Positions 34,241 through 45,136 of a stretch of 64,000 nucleotides of DNA are shown here, piece after piece. The position numbers and the translations under genes are program-made. Each line of letters begins with the position of its first letter. Position 1 is the first letter of the stretch. The notes beneath the pieces are model-generated. The model did not search any database. It saw only the letters and a list, made by a program, of their open reading frames with translations, and was not told where the DNA came from. Source of the DNA: Amborella trichopoda. Its lineage: Eukaryota; Streptophyta; Magnoliopsida; Amborellales; Amborellaceae. The stretch lies in contig NW_006499751.1 of the NCBI RefSeq assembly GCF_000471905.2, forward strand, positions 4,960,514-5,024,513. Direction: 5' to 3'.

Positions 34241-34747
34241 ACCACTTCCCCTGTTCAAGTGAAAACCCACAAAAGACACTTGGACCAACAAAGCAGGTTG
34301 ACACAACACCACAGCCTCAGCCAACACACAATTGCCAAACAGTCATTATCCTTGCTAACGAGTTCCACCTAAAATCCTCAACTGCCAGCATCCAATCACA
34401 ACACAAAATGGCTCACTCGGGAATGAGAGCCGCATAAGATCTCCCACACTTTACCTTCAAAAACAACAAGAGTCCTTAAGGGTGAGAACGACGACCAAAA
34501 GATCCCTCCAAGATGCTAAAGATCCCCACGAAGGCAAGAAATTGATGAACCCAGGGCCTAACCTGCCAGAGACTTCAGGGTAATGTCTCATCATGAGATC
34601 GTCTCACCTAAAACCTTCCTCAACTGACAGGCCCAGATTTTCGACTTCATTTTGCACCCTATTTTCTATTTTTTTTTATTTAGTTAAATCTTAATTTCCA
34701 ACATTTAGGTTTAATTTTTATCATCCACTCATGTTTGGGCACAATTC

Positions 34748-34754
34748 TATATAT
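34748..34754 (+). promoter_or_regulatory. TATA box in the + strand LTR-like segment
   Basis: CTATATATGC, located about 105 bases before a GA-rich tract and 150 bases before a CAGGTAA donor-like site, parallels the antisense LTR. It would drive transcription rightward, out of the element toward the intergenic spacer. Confidence 0.5.
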
Positions 34755-34967
34755 GCTATGTACCATCATTGTACGCAAAAGAGGCTTGAAATCCTTCACC
34801 AAAGAGACTTTTTACTTAATAGAATTCCCTTTCCTTCTCATTGTTGGGTCATGTTTGGAGAGAGAGAGTAAAGAGAGAAACTTTTGACTAGTACTCTTAA
34901 GCTCAGGTAAATCTTCTATCTCTTCTTTTCTTTCTTCTTCTTCTTCGTCTGAGCCTCCCTTAGAGGC

Positions 34968-35066
34968 CATGCACGGCAGTGGCAATGCCGTGCATGCCTC
35001 TTTCTCTTCTTTTTCCCCTTCCTGTGGTTTAACAGGTCGCGCATGGCGATGGCAGCGCCATGCGCG
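34968..35066 (+). repeat. Two tandem hairpins with 11-bp perfect stems
   Basis: Hairpin 1 (34968-34996) has stem CATGCACGGCA and loop GTGGCAA. Hairpin 2 (35038-35066) has stem CGCGCATGGCG and loop ATGGCAG. Both stems are perfect over 11 bp with 7-nt loops, and the units lie 70 bp apart with pyrimidine-rich spacers. The stems differ in sequence yet both pair fully, as expected if structure is retained. Confidence 0.9.
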
Positions 35067-35468
35067 AGCTCCTTTTTCCCTTCTGTTTGCGCATCTCTAT
35101 CTCTCGACAAGATTTGCAGATGATGCTACTCATCACCGTCCGTAGGTGTATCCTCGACGTCTCAGCGAGGAACGCAGGTAACGAAGGTTATTGCCGTCTG
35201 CGGGGGTTTCACCTTGTCACGCGACTATTGCAGGCGACTGTGTTCACTTTGATCTCAAAACGTGGTGAGAATCATTCGCTCTCTCTCCCCCACAAAACTA
35301 GACCTTCATTTGTTTCAACACCATCCCCCTTCTCGGCCTCTCTCCCTCCGACATAATCAGTACTTTCTTTCTAATATTTCGTCTTCATTTTTTCCTGTTA
35401 TATTGCATTTTCTTTTTATTTATATTTCTTCAAATATTGACTTTCCCTGTATTTTTCTTCCATCAACC

Positions 35469-35757
35469 AAGGGCTAGCAATGGGCCGGGCCTGGGGCAGG
35501 CCAGCACTGGCCCTAGCCATGCCCTATTCCCTTGAGGGCTGGCCTATGCTCGACCCTGACCCATTAAGGCCGGGCCGAGCCAGGTCATACCAGCTAATAT
35601 TACAGGAAGAAAGCAAAAAAATTATTGAAAAAAGAAAGGCCAGACCGAACCAGGCTGGGCATCTCTTGGCCCAATCCAGGCCCAAGCCTCGAGCCACTAT
35701 TTGTAGCATAGGCCGTAGTTTTTTATGGTCTAGCCACCCAGCCCGTTGCCACCCCTA
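35469..35757. mobile_element. Short non-autonomous hAT-type element
   Basis: A 289-bp segment starts AAGGGCTAGCAATGGGCCGGG, and the reverse complement of its end reads TAGGGGTGGCAACGGGCTGGG, giving 21-bp terminal inverted repeats with about five mismatches. It is flanked by CATCAACC (35461-35468) and CATTAACC (35758-35765), an 8-bp target duplication with one mismatch. The GGCCGGGC-rich arms are typical of a widespread plant hAT-derived family. No coding capacity. Confidence 0.82.
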
Positions 35758-35765
35758 CATTAACC

Positions 35766-37813
35766 TCTCTTCCTATTGCAGCGGATCTTTTAGTTTTCCA
35801 TAAAGCAAATAGAGTTATATTAACATGCAAATGGGGTTTTAACCATAAATTCAATAACTTCAAATCCAAAATAGGTTGTTGTAAATTCTATTCAATACTC
35901 TAAAACTGACACATTAAGATCATATCATCCGCATACACAAGAAAACAAAACAAACTCGAAAGTAAAATACAATTTGTCGTAAACCTTATCTAAGCAAACC
36001 CAAATCAAATTTCCAGCAAGTATATCTAAGTTAAAACTCCATTGAAATCAATTCAAGTAATTAGGAATTATATCCTATAGGTTTCTCCTTACTCATACAA
36101 TCTTTTCACCAACGTTAAGTAATCTTTTAAATACAAAATACGAACAAAACTATAAAACAAACTCACTCAATTTGTAAAGACGGCCCTGCATTGTTACTCT
36201 AGAGAGAGAACCTTAGGAAGTGTGCTTTCCATAAGTATATTGCAGGAGAGAAAAGATATGCATGCCACAAAGGTGTTCTCTTGATGTTTTGTTGTTCTAG
36301 AGAGAAAATCTTTGCAAGCACATGTTCTACGTACTCGAAAAAAATAATGTCTCAAGATTGAATAAAAACGGTTTCCAAATTGAAAATTCCCCCCAAATAG
36401 GTAGTCAGACCAGATTAGAAGTAAACCATTCTCCCAAGGGTCACAAGAATGTACTTTTTATATATTTTAAATTGATTTAGAAGGCATGAAAAATATTCTC
36501 CGTGTGGGTTTTTATTGTCAAATTTATTTATTCATGTAGATAACTAAGGTAAGGAAGATGAATTATTGACTGTGAATTGAAACTAACAGACAACAAAGAC
36601 TAAAACAAGATACAGGTTCTCAATATTTACATATTTTTTGTAAAAATAATTAACTATAATTCAATACCATTATTTTTTTTATTTTTTTAAAGTCTAAAAA
36701 CCTAAATTTTTAAGAAAATTTATTGATTATTTGAAAAACATTTAAGGCCAAATTCAGCATATCAGGCCGATTCTTGGATCCAGACCACTGATCCGCCATT
36801 CTGACCCAGTTTTTTGGATGGATGATTCAGGTCACAGATCCATTTTTAAAAACCTTGGTAACGACGCATGAACGATTTTAAGCCAATGGTTCATTGAAGT
36901 TCAGCTAGTCCCAGACAACTATTCCTTTATAGTCTCTTTTAAATCAAATGGATGCACATGCTATGCCCTGTGGATGCACATTCTGTGCGCTTACTCTCTC
37001 GAGCAAAAGGCTAACTTGTGAATTCAAAATTTTAAGAACCACCTAAAAATCAAAAGAAAAAATTCAAATTTTGAGTCTCTAAGACTTGAATCTCACCCCT
37101 CAAAAATTGGACAGTTTCTATTTAATCTTGATGCATTATTTTTTTCAAACATATAGAGAATAATTGACTATAAATTGAAGAGGCTACATCACCAAAACTT
37201 TGGCATTCTAAAATCTTCTGGCAAACCAAATTATAATGAAAATTGGCTCAATACGATCCACAAGAAGCACACATCCTTGCAACACTTCATAATACAATGT
37301 TCGAGAAATATCAGCACATCGATAATTCTTTGAGACCACCAATATGCATAAGATTCACTTGCAAATGCCTATTCTATTACCACATTGAACTTGAAATGTA
37401 AGATGTCTTACAAATTCATATGATTTTTAAAGGCGTAAATTCCTTTCTCAATTTTGAAGCCACACAAGTTCTTGATGCAATCTTGAGGCTGTGGATTCGG
37501 ACACACTAACCTATCCTCACAAAGTATCTACAACTACATGAAAGTACGGACTTTCTGATATATTCTCATCATATCCATTAGAGCAGCACAATCAAGTGCC
37601 AATTAAAAGAAACATGAGGACATTACCAGAAGAAAGGCTGGGGAGAGAGAAAAAAAAAAAAAAACACAGAGCACGAAAGAAAAATTAAGATCACAAAACA
37701 TACTGTATTTTATAGTCCAATCGAAGCACAGGATCCCCATGCTGGCCATAATCATCCTCAATTTTTGAGATCTTGTAGAATGATAATAAGGGAATCCCAC
37801 ATAGCTTCTCCAC
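35766..37813. other. Intergenic spacer downstream of both genes
   Basis: AT-rich sequence between the transposon cluster and the stop codon of the - strand gene. The part adjoining 37814 must include that gene's 3' UTR, but no clear poly(A) signal could be placed. A segment at about 36745-36860 ending TTTTTAAAAACCTTGG resembles one arm of another decayed hAT-like element, without a matching arm. No genes recognised. Confidence 0.55.
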
Positions 37814-37990
37814 TTATAGAACTCCAAAGAAGGGATTCACAATAGCGGAGTTAAGCTCTGACCCTGCTGTGTTCAGTATTGCCATGTCCACCTTCTCCAC
37901 AGATAGAAACAAATATTCACTATCCTCGGTCCTCACAAACCCACACAGCTCCAGAAATTCAATTCCACCTTTCAAGCTCCCAACTCTATC
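37814..37990 (-). CDS. UBA/PUB-type protein, terminal exon (end of PUB domain)
   Basis: The last exon has 58 codons plus TAA at 37816-37814. It reads [18 protein letters not shown], then [20 protein letters not shown] and [14 protein letters not shown]. This is the second half of a PUB (PUG) domain, the fold that binds the C-terminal tail of the CDC48/p97 ATPase in ubiquitin-dependent protein handling. The FLELCGF and LxVxxVDxxxL positions are characteristic. The acceptor (- strand CAG) is at 37993-37991, and the upstream intron is only 86 bp with an AG microsatellite. An open frame overlapping the stop on the same strand is spurious. Confidence 0.94.
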   Translation of the reverse strand, partial: DRVGSLKGGIEFLELCGFVRTEDSEYLFLSVEKVDMAILNTAGSELNSAIVNPFFGVL

Positions 37991-38039
37991 CTGTTAGCAA
38001 ATACAAGAGCATAAAAATCAAGTTAATGCATGCACACAT

Positions 38040-38062
<23 letters not shown>
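38040..38062. repeat. (AG)n microsatellite in a short intron
   Basis: A perfect run of about eleven AG units lies within the 86-bp intron between the last two exons of the - strand gene. On the transcribed strand it reads (CT)n and lies close to the donor. Confidence 0.95.
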
Positions 38063-38070
<8 letters not shown>

Positions 38071-38076
38071 CTTTAC

Positions 38077-38196
38077 TTGAAATGACGGATTACTTAGTCG
38101 AATCTTCCGAAACTTCTCCTCATTGGGGTTCTTTGCTATGTTACCAACATAGGTTAATAATGTTTGGAATGCTCTCTTGACTTTGGCATCATCATC
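38077..38196 (-). CDS. UBA/PUB-type protein, PUB-domain exon
   Basis: This 40-codon exon reads [20 protein letters not shown], then [20 protein letters not shown], the core of the PUB domain (the [17 protein letters not shown] motif). The acceptor is ATAG at 38200-38197 and the donor GTAAAG starts at 38076. Phase is 0 on both sides, joining smoothly to the exons at 43390 and 37990. The upstream intron is 5.2 kb. No residue looks out of place for the family, so the host gene appears functional despite its transposon load. Confidence 0.95.
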
Positions 38197-41100
38197 CTAT
38201 CTCTCGCAAAAAGATTATTCAATTTAAAGAAAGAACTCAAGGAACATGTAAATCATGGGTGTACAGTGTACTAATATGAAAGATCAATAAATTGTAGTTA
38301 TGGCCATAATCTAAGTTTATCCTCCAAATTCATTAATAGTATGACATTAAAAATATAACATGTTCAATGAATCCAAGTTCCATCCCTCTCTGCCTCAGAC
38401 CCTTGGTGGAAGTTTCAGCACTTAAGACTGACTACGGTGATACCCCTTTATCTGTCCAAATTTGGTAGTAAATGCATAATTCAGAGATCAAGTCATTTGT
38501 ACAGCAGTGTCTCAGGGTGCGTCAAACTATATAATCCATGAAAGAAATGTGACTTCTGTTATATTGAGAGAGAATCCCGGATTCATTACGATTGGCAGAT
38601 AGCCCTAAAATCCAAAAATTTATTACAGATGCAATTTTTCATAAGAAAACATTATTATTATGATTTTTCTTTTTTTTGGAGCATGACAAGAATCAAAAAG
38701 GCCGTGGTCACAATTTAATGAAATTCACAAAGGTAAGCTTGAATATTATATATCTAAAAGAAAAGTATCCATGCTATCCATACACGAAAAAATTGGAAAA
38801 GATAGAATTTGAGCAACCACACTAAAGAATATTGAGCGTAAACTCAAACAACAAATCCAATTCAGAAGCCCGCTCTAGACACCACTATTAATATGGGTTG
38901 TGATGGATGTATCTAACAAGAACTGGCATTTCTTTTTGGTTAAAAAGTAATGATTAAGTAATAAGGGTTAATTAGAAATTCTTAGAAAAAAGGGCATTTT
39001 GAAAATAAATGTTCCGTAACTTTATTAATACAAAAACCCTTGTCTTTTAGTGAAAATTTCAACATATCTTTCTAAAAAAGAAAATAATAGCCATTGTCTA
39101 TTAGTGATAACTACATAGGTATCCTTAACGAGCAAGCTATCATAAAAGGTAACTTTGTTTGGAAAAGAAACCACATATTTGATAAATTTATTCGTCACAA
39201 TCTATTATAACATTAACCTTGATATTTTCAGGGGTTGTTAATTGTGTGTGTGTGTATGTGTTTTGGGGGGTGGGATAAGGTTTTCATGAGGTCTCTATCT
39301 CATCTTATTTACATGAGTCCTCCAAAATCCATTTCTAATAAAACTTAGAAATGGATTTCGGAGACAAAAATTTAGGGGTTGAGAATTTCAACCATGGTAA
39401 ATATGAATATACAAAATAGAAAATAATAATCATTGTCATCATCTCAACCTTATCCCAACTATTTTGGGTCAGCTTTCATGAAAAGATGTGGCAATTTACA
39501 CTGGCTGCCCTACCTAACACAACCCTCCTCCTTCATCCGGGCTTGGGACCGGCATGGCCTGTTTGGGACCAGCCATGGCAGAGTTGTATAAAAAAATAAA
39601 AAAAAATTTGAAGATAAACAATGATATTTTTTTATGTTTCCGAGGCCTTCCATTTTAGGTTTTGGTCTGACCACCATTACCAAACATCCATCTTTCAGAC
39701 GATGGATGGTTGATGCGTCAAGGGACGCATACGTGGGACCTGCATCCTGTAGTGAACGGAACACTTTTCCTATGTGTGTTTGCATGTGTGTGCGTCAGCA
39801 AAGCATAGAAATGAAAAAAAGAAAAAATAAAAAAATAAAACTAGAGAATATCTGTGTGCATGTGTAAGGCCAATGTGCTCTTGCCAAGTAAATAACAGGG
39901 AAGCCCACTAGCCATGAAATAAATAGCTGGACCCATTGTTATCTGGCTGGAAAGATTTCTAGCTAATACACTTCAATAGCCATGTCATCATCACCTGGTT
40001 GTAAAATCACAGGTCTTCAAGCCCAAACAAGCATTTCATGGATCTTGTGAGACATATGAATTAGCTCATTATATGCCAACCACATAATTATCCAAACCAC
40101 TGATCAACAAGTCCAGTAGCTTTCATCTTTAAGCACTTTCAGTTCCACTTAAATAACCCCAGAGTAGTGGTAGTCTTCATGCAGCATAGTGTTCTTCACT
40201 TTCCTCATCCCAAATACATTAATATCGTGGAGGCACACTTTACTACATGCTATATGGGACAAACATATTTTTCAACTTTGTAAATACGCTAGCATCACTT
40301 AATTAAGAAGCTGTCGTCGAAATATTTCCCTTGTAAAGGTCTACTTCAATCTTCTACAATAAATGCAAGCTATGAGCCACGTGTGATTAATGGGTAGTGA
40401 ATAAACCAGCCTTGCTTTGGCAAGTAGCTAAGAAGACTAGGGAAAGAGCACATCAGCTTGCCACTACCAACGGAGATGCCAGCTATTCATCGGCTGTTCA
40501 TGCCATGGAGTCTTTCAGGGTGTGCACTTTTGAGGGGCACATGAGGACCCATTTTGGAAGGATGTAGGTACAGTCTGTTGTCTTTTGTCTTTGACTTCTG
40601 AGAGATACTTTCCAAGGTTTTGCATAGGGACCACATACAAAAGCAATTGTAGGCAAGAGTTGCAAGAGGAAGGATTCTCATTATTACACTCTTTCAATAG
40701 GGAATGACGAGTACTATTGAACATTTGGAAGCCGTGACATCATATCTGTTTCAGTTCATCCCCAAGGCAAAAGCAACCCATTCCAAGGCAATAGTATATT
40801 CTCCCTACTTGGTAATAGGAAAAGCTTAAAAGGGCAAAATATATATGTGTAGTGGTAGCGATACAAGGTTCAAATTAAAAAATTTCCAACAATTTCAGCA
40901 GAAAACAAACATGACACCTTCCAACAAAACCCCTACATACACCAGACCTTACATGTGCCTGCTCTAAAATTTAACAGCAAGAAACTAGCCTAAAAAACAA
41001 AGAAGCAGAAAAGTGCACCTTGCACCACGAAGGCTTGCTGAGACAGGTACTCCAAAACAGTTAAATTCCACCAAAAAAATGAAAAAAACAACCTGGATTT

Positions 41101-43389
41101 GGGCCTGGAGTCACCCCTAGGACTTCTTACACCAATTTATTGCTTCCCAGATCAATTTTACACCCAATAAGAAGGCAAAATACAGAGGTGAATTAATTGC
41201 TGATTTGCAGAGAGTAGATGAAGTTCACTGGTCACAAAGTTCTCTCTCTCTTGTGAATCACAAAACTCAACCTGCACACTCTCCAAGCACCATCCTCTTT
41301 CCTCAACTCTCCCTTTTTCCAAAAACACCCAAAATCCATCAAGCCTTCTATAAACCGCTCTCCCTTAGTCAAGGTCTTTGTGCCTCAAGGAAATCATGTG
41401 ATTGCTATTGGAGGAGAAGGTGCCTTCATTTGGACATGGGCAAGGACTAGTTTGCAATTTAGCATTTTGCCTTCCTTTTGAAGTAGAAACATAAGGAGTG
41501 AGAGAAGCTTGATCCAAGTTGCCGATCCCTTGATCAGCCATCATGTTCAAGACTCGAAAAACACATCCTATCCCCATTAGGGCGCATCCCTTTAATCTTC
41601 TAACTCTAGTTCAACTATATTTGGACGCTTACAAAAGAATGTCCTTTGGAAGCTTACAAAAGAAATTCCAGTTCTAATTAGACTTTAAAATTTAAAGTTC
41701 AATTTAATTAGGAACCTCATAATTCCAACTATAATCCAACTATGGTTTTCCCAAAAAAAATAAAAACTTGCAGCAAAAAATTAATTCTTTTTTTATCATC
41801 TTTCACCATTTTGTAGTTATATCTCTCTTAGAATTCAATTTAGGGTAATACGCATACTCCATGAGTCTCAAGCTTGTATCTGTCTTTCTTTCATGGATAG
41901 CATGCCATGTGGCATCTCAAGACAAGTGGGGTCCATGTGATTCTGCCAAGAAAGCTGCATGGCACACCAAGGTCAACAAGACCGTGTCTCTCATGTTCTC
42001 TTAGGAGGTTTTTCTAATCACCCTATTTTCCCCTTCTGAAAAAAAAATACTAATCCCAAAATAGTCCTTGTTTCAAAACTTATTTGTTATTCCAAGAATA
42101 ACTTTGTTTTAAAACAAAATTCCCTTCACACAACTTAACGCGATTATGTAGAGAAATTAAAATCATTTTTATTTCATTAAAAAACCCTGGAGAAGCTTGA
42201 AAGGATTTCATTAGAACATTGAGCATGCCATGAGATGAAAAGTTCCATTTCTACTAGGCACTCCAAGATAACACATATAACCACTGCCTAACCTCAAACT
42301 AACCAAATGGACCCAGAACCCACAAGTCATCTCACACAAGGTGCTCATGATTGGCCCATCAAAGTCAACCAAGAAAGATGGGTTATAAGCTCACCTAAGA
42401 TTGGAAAGGTACTCCTCAAAGACAAGTCATGTGTAGCCAAAATATCCACAACAGCTTTTGCCTACCGATATTAGGTACCAATACATGTAGTGAGGCTCAT
42501 CTCTCTAGCACATGCTCATGCTAATCAAATCCGAGAGTCTGAGCACGTCAATCTGAAAACCAGGTGTGCATGCCTTTGAATGACATTATAGAGGTTAAGG
42601 CCATTTTCCTTGCATGCTCTATTCTTCACAAAAGGGCCTATGCATCAGTTCACTGATAAGCCTTAAACCACCAGTGAACTCAACCGCTTTGACAGGGCAT
42701 CTGTGAAATTCTCTTCAACATATGCATCTTGGGAAAAACCCAAACCAGTCTTATGGTGCAAATCCAATCTATAAGTCAAAGCCCTAGATTGCAAAACCAA
42801 GGCAAGAGTCCAAGAGTACACTAACATTTTCCCAGCCTGCTATAAGTCACACACAGCCTGCTAACTGAGCCCGCTCAAGATGATATGTCATAAACTGCTC
42901 TAAATCACATAGAACCCAATACTACCACTGAACAGGGAATTACCAAAACAAAAAAAAAAGATATATACTCGGATAAAACATCGAGGGCAGAATGTAAGAA
43001 AACTAAGAGCTAATGGCCTTTAAATGCCCACAGATCCCAATATATAGAAGACCTAAAACAGATGCCTGATCCCCTTCCGCATTGTTAAGGTAGCTCTAGC
43101 CTTAAAATGTAGAGGATTAAATTTCTCACTGATGATTGTATGAATGTTCATATATCCTAAGAGAATGGATGCCCGACTGCTCATGAACTCTTGTCCAAGC
43201 GTTCATAGCTATTCTAAACCTAGTAAGGAAAAAAGTTCCAAATATTCTCAGTAAGTTATTAAGACTGGATCACAATATGTTGGAGTATTAAAAAGTTTCA
43301 TCTAGCAGCCAATCGACAGGTACTAGATCTATTAAAAACACATTAAGAAAGGCAACAAATAAAAGAAATTCAGATTTACTGTGAAATAC
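38197..43389. other. 5.2 kb intron of the UBA/PUB gene
   Basis: AT-rich intron with no autonomous element recognised. It contains a short (TG)n run at about 39242-39255, a SINE-like segment at about 39430-39610, and several open frames without domain similarity. The 40.8-42.0 kb portion has slightly different composition but no terminal repeats could be identified. Confidence 0.6.
39430..39610 (+). mobile_element. SINE-like plant repeat
   Basis: Contains CTTATCCCAACTATTTTGGG and TTCATCCGGGCTTGGGACCG, phrases I recognise from short interspersed repeats common in many dicot genomes, followed by an A-rich tail (TATAAAAAAATAAAAAAAAA) at about 39588-39607. No target duplication was found, and the pol III boxes were not clearly located, so the class is tentative. 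Confidence 0.35.
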
Positions 43390-43467
43390 CTTATGGTTAT
43401 GCTTCAGTGACCGTAAACAATCCCTCATTTGCTCTGCTTTAGAAGCTGGTCTCACAGGCAACGAACT
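43390..43467 (-). CDS. UBA/PUB-type protein, exon before the PUB core
   Basis: This 26-codon exon reads SSLPVRPASKAEQMRDCLRS then LKHNHK. It is the first helix of the PUB domain, preceded by a short linker. The acceptor AG is at 43469-43468 and the donor GTATTT starts at 43389. Phase is 0 at both ends. The 105-bp intron upstream separates it from the exon at 43573-43656. Confidence 0.93.
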
Positions 43468-43572
43468 CTATACTCCCATTGAAAAGTGGGTGCATCAATA
43501 AAGAAAAGTACAAAAAGAATCATTAAATATTATTTAAAATGAAATGAGCTAGAAATCAAAGATCAAATGGAC

Positions 43573-43656
43573 CTTCTTTTCCTGAACAACAGATGTAGCA
43601 GGTCTAACAGTAACAGGGTCCTCTGGTGGTAATCCAAGTTTACGTCTTCTTTCTGC
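43573..43656 (-). CDS. UBA/PUB-type protein, linker exon
   Basis: This 28-codon exon reads AERRRKLGLPPEDPVTVRPA then TSVVQEKK. The AERRRKLGLPPEDP block is a strongly conserved linker between the charged helix and the PUB domain in plant proteins of this type. The acceptor is TTTTACAG and the donor GTCC starts at 43572. The upstream intron is 10.3 kb and holds two Copia elements in the opposite orientation to the gene. Confidence 0.94.
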
Positions 43657-43933
43657 CTGTAAAATTAGTACATTAGAACAATACAATTGACAATTTTAAA
43701 TTGCAAATAACATATTTTTAGACCACACTTAGATTTTTCTACTAAAATTGAACAAAGCATCAAAACGTAGTTGAAGTTCAAAATATAATATATCCTATGG
43801 AACAAAAGTATGCATATCAGCATAATGCTTACGTGATGTCCGCTGCAGAGTGCAGACAATTTATGGTTGAGCTAACAACTAATTATTGCTAGAAAAGATC
43901 ATAGAATTTCATAGAGCTTATAAATCATCTATG

Positions 43934-44112
43934 TAGGGGTGTAAATGTGTAGGATTGGGTCAGGGTCGACCCAAACCTAGACCTGAACCAACTAAATATA
44001 GTTGGATGTGAATCTGGTCTAGTCAGGTCTAGACCTAGGTTAATTAATAATATTTTTTATTATATAAATAAATACGATATATTTATATATGTATAAAATA
44101 TAGGGTTCACTT
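43934..44112. mobile_element. One arm of a decayed hAT-like element cut by the Copia insertion
   Basis: Starts TAGGGGTGTAAATGTGTAGG and continues with GGGTCAGGGTCGACCC and repeated GACCTAGACC-type phrases, the typical opening of an abundant plant hAT-derived family. The Copia 5' LTR begins right after it at 44113. No matching second arm was found, so it is only a fragment and may have been truncated before or by that insertion. Confidence 0.4.
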
Positions 44113-44579
44113 TGTTGGGTTTTTTTAAACATTAAAGGCCTTATGAGAGCATGTAATCAATACTTTGATATAGTGGAAAAAAATCTCAATAGGAGTATGG
44201 TCCAATTGGACTGAGCTAGGCAAAAGTTATTTGTTGATACTCAAACTAGGCTTAATATGCTAGGCCAGTCGAGTTGGAAAACCCTTAATTACCTGGGCAT
44301 AGAGTACAACCGAGGAGGATTGGCAGGGTTATTGATGAGGTTGGAGTTGCCCAAGGCACTGACCCAAGGAACTGTATAACACTTGTGTGTGATGGTAGCA
44401 TATAGAGCTGAGGGCTAAAGCCTTATCATTGAACCATCACATGGCATGTGCATATGATAGTTGTATTAGAAAAGAGAGTCACCATTGAGAGTGATACGTG
44501 CACATGTGCAAGAGATGACCCCTATGCATCATAGAGATGTGGTTGCACTAGGTCTGTGTGACCTTGGACTTGTCTCTAA

Positions 44580-44820
44580 GGGTGCGTTTAACACAGGGAA
44601 TTTTTAGGAGTAGAAGGGACTCCTCCACAAATTATGGAAGACTACTCTTCCATCATTTTTTATGGAAGGGAGGTCTTCCAAAGAACAACTCATTTTAACA
44701 CTAAAAAAGAGTTGTGTGGAAGGCCACCCTTCCCTTTACAGCTTCCGCACAGCCATATCAAACATGGAAGTGGGACATTTAACTCCCACTTCCCAAAACT
44801 CCCACTTATCAAACACGCTC
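44580..44820. mobile_element. MITE inserted in the Copia 5' LTR
   Basis: The 241-bp insert starts GGGTGCGTTTAACACAG, and the reverse complement of its end reads GAGCGTGTTTGATAAG, a Tourist/PIF-Harbinger-like terminal repeat. TAA flanks it at 44577-44579 and 44821-44823. The matching position in the 3' LTR (about 50551-50558, CCCTAAGGAGAACC) is uninterrupted, which proves the insertion. The flank can also be read as a 9-bp direct repeat CTCTAAGGG (44574-44582 and 44818-44826), so a Mutator-like origin is not excluded. No coding capacity. Confidence 0.88.
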
Positions 44821-45129
44821 TAAGGGAGAACCTGTAAACCATTGACAGGGATTGTGTCCTCTCACCTATTGGCTGACTTTGGTGGCCCAATCATGAACCC
44901 TTGTGATGGTTTGTGGGTCATAGAAACCATTGAGTCAATTTAAGAAAGTGAGTGTGGACCATTGTCCTCAATAGAAGATGGAGTGCTTCAACAAATTAAT
45001 AATTCGTTGATCTAATTGGGTCTGAATCCCATAAATTATTTAGAATTAATTATTTTGATGTTAAATAATTTTTATTGATAGTTTGAATTTTTAAAAGTCT
45101 CTGAATATTTCATTTTCTCAAAATGGATT

Positions 45130-45136
45130 TATAAAT
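45130..45136 (+). promoter_or_regulatory. TATA box of the Copia 5' LTR
   Basis: TATAAAT within GGATTTATAAATAGAGAG, about 1.0 kb into the LTR, is the best promoter candidate for the element. The truncated 3' LTR does not extend this far and so lacks it. Confidence 0.55.

Larger units (their letters stand above)
22436..35468 (+). mobile_element. Tat-like Ty3/Gypsy element, 5' truncated
   Basis: In order on the + strand: gag leader and gag (about 22550-25920), a gag-pol linker (about 26000-26820), and pol with reverse transcriptase, RNase H, a second RNase H, and integrase (26820-30198). A repeat-rich 3' region (30.2-34.6 kb) and an LTR-like segment with a TATA box at 34748 follow. The second RNase H between the first RNase H and integrase is the mark of the Tat/Ogre lineage. 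No 5' LTR or primer-binding site precedes the gag leader; the antisense sibling's LTR lies there instead. The right edge is approximate: a hAT element is inserted at 35469. Confidence 0.75.
34640..35468 (+). repeat. LTR-like segment closing the + strand Tat-like element
   Basis: Contains a TATA box (TATATAT, 34748-34754), a GA tract (about 34858-34880), CAGGTAA (34904-34910) and a pair of hairpins (34968-35066), the same order as in the antisense sibling's LTR. Local similarity to the sibling is visible around GGAGAGAGAGAG and CAGGTAA. It is probably the promoter and leader part of the 3' LTR. The LTR start is uncertain; a TG end near 34635 is possible. A hAT insertion interrupts the right side. 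Confidence 0.5.

Noticed and set aside
34916..35110. Lysine-rich small open frame on the - strand
   Set aside because: Product of the pyrimidine-rich spacers around the twin hairpins, with no homology recognised.
22436..35468. Novel defence or biosynthetic gene cluster
   Set aside because: All sizeable coding similarity in this region is explained by Gypsy gag and pol, and the rest is repeats; no cluster of unrelated genes exists.
41205..41450. 81-codon open frame in the 5.2 kb intron
   Set aside because: No conserved motif and no splice or regulatory context; probably chance.
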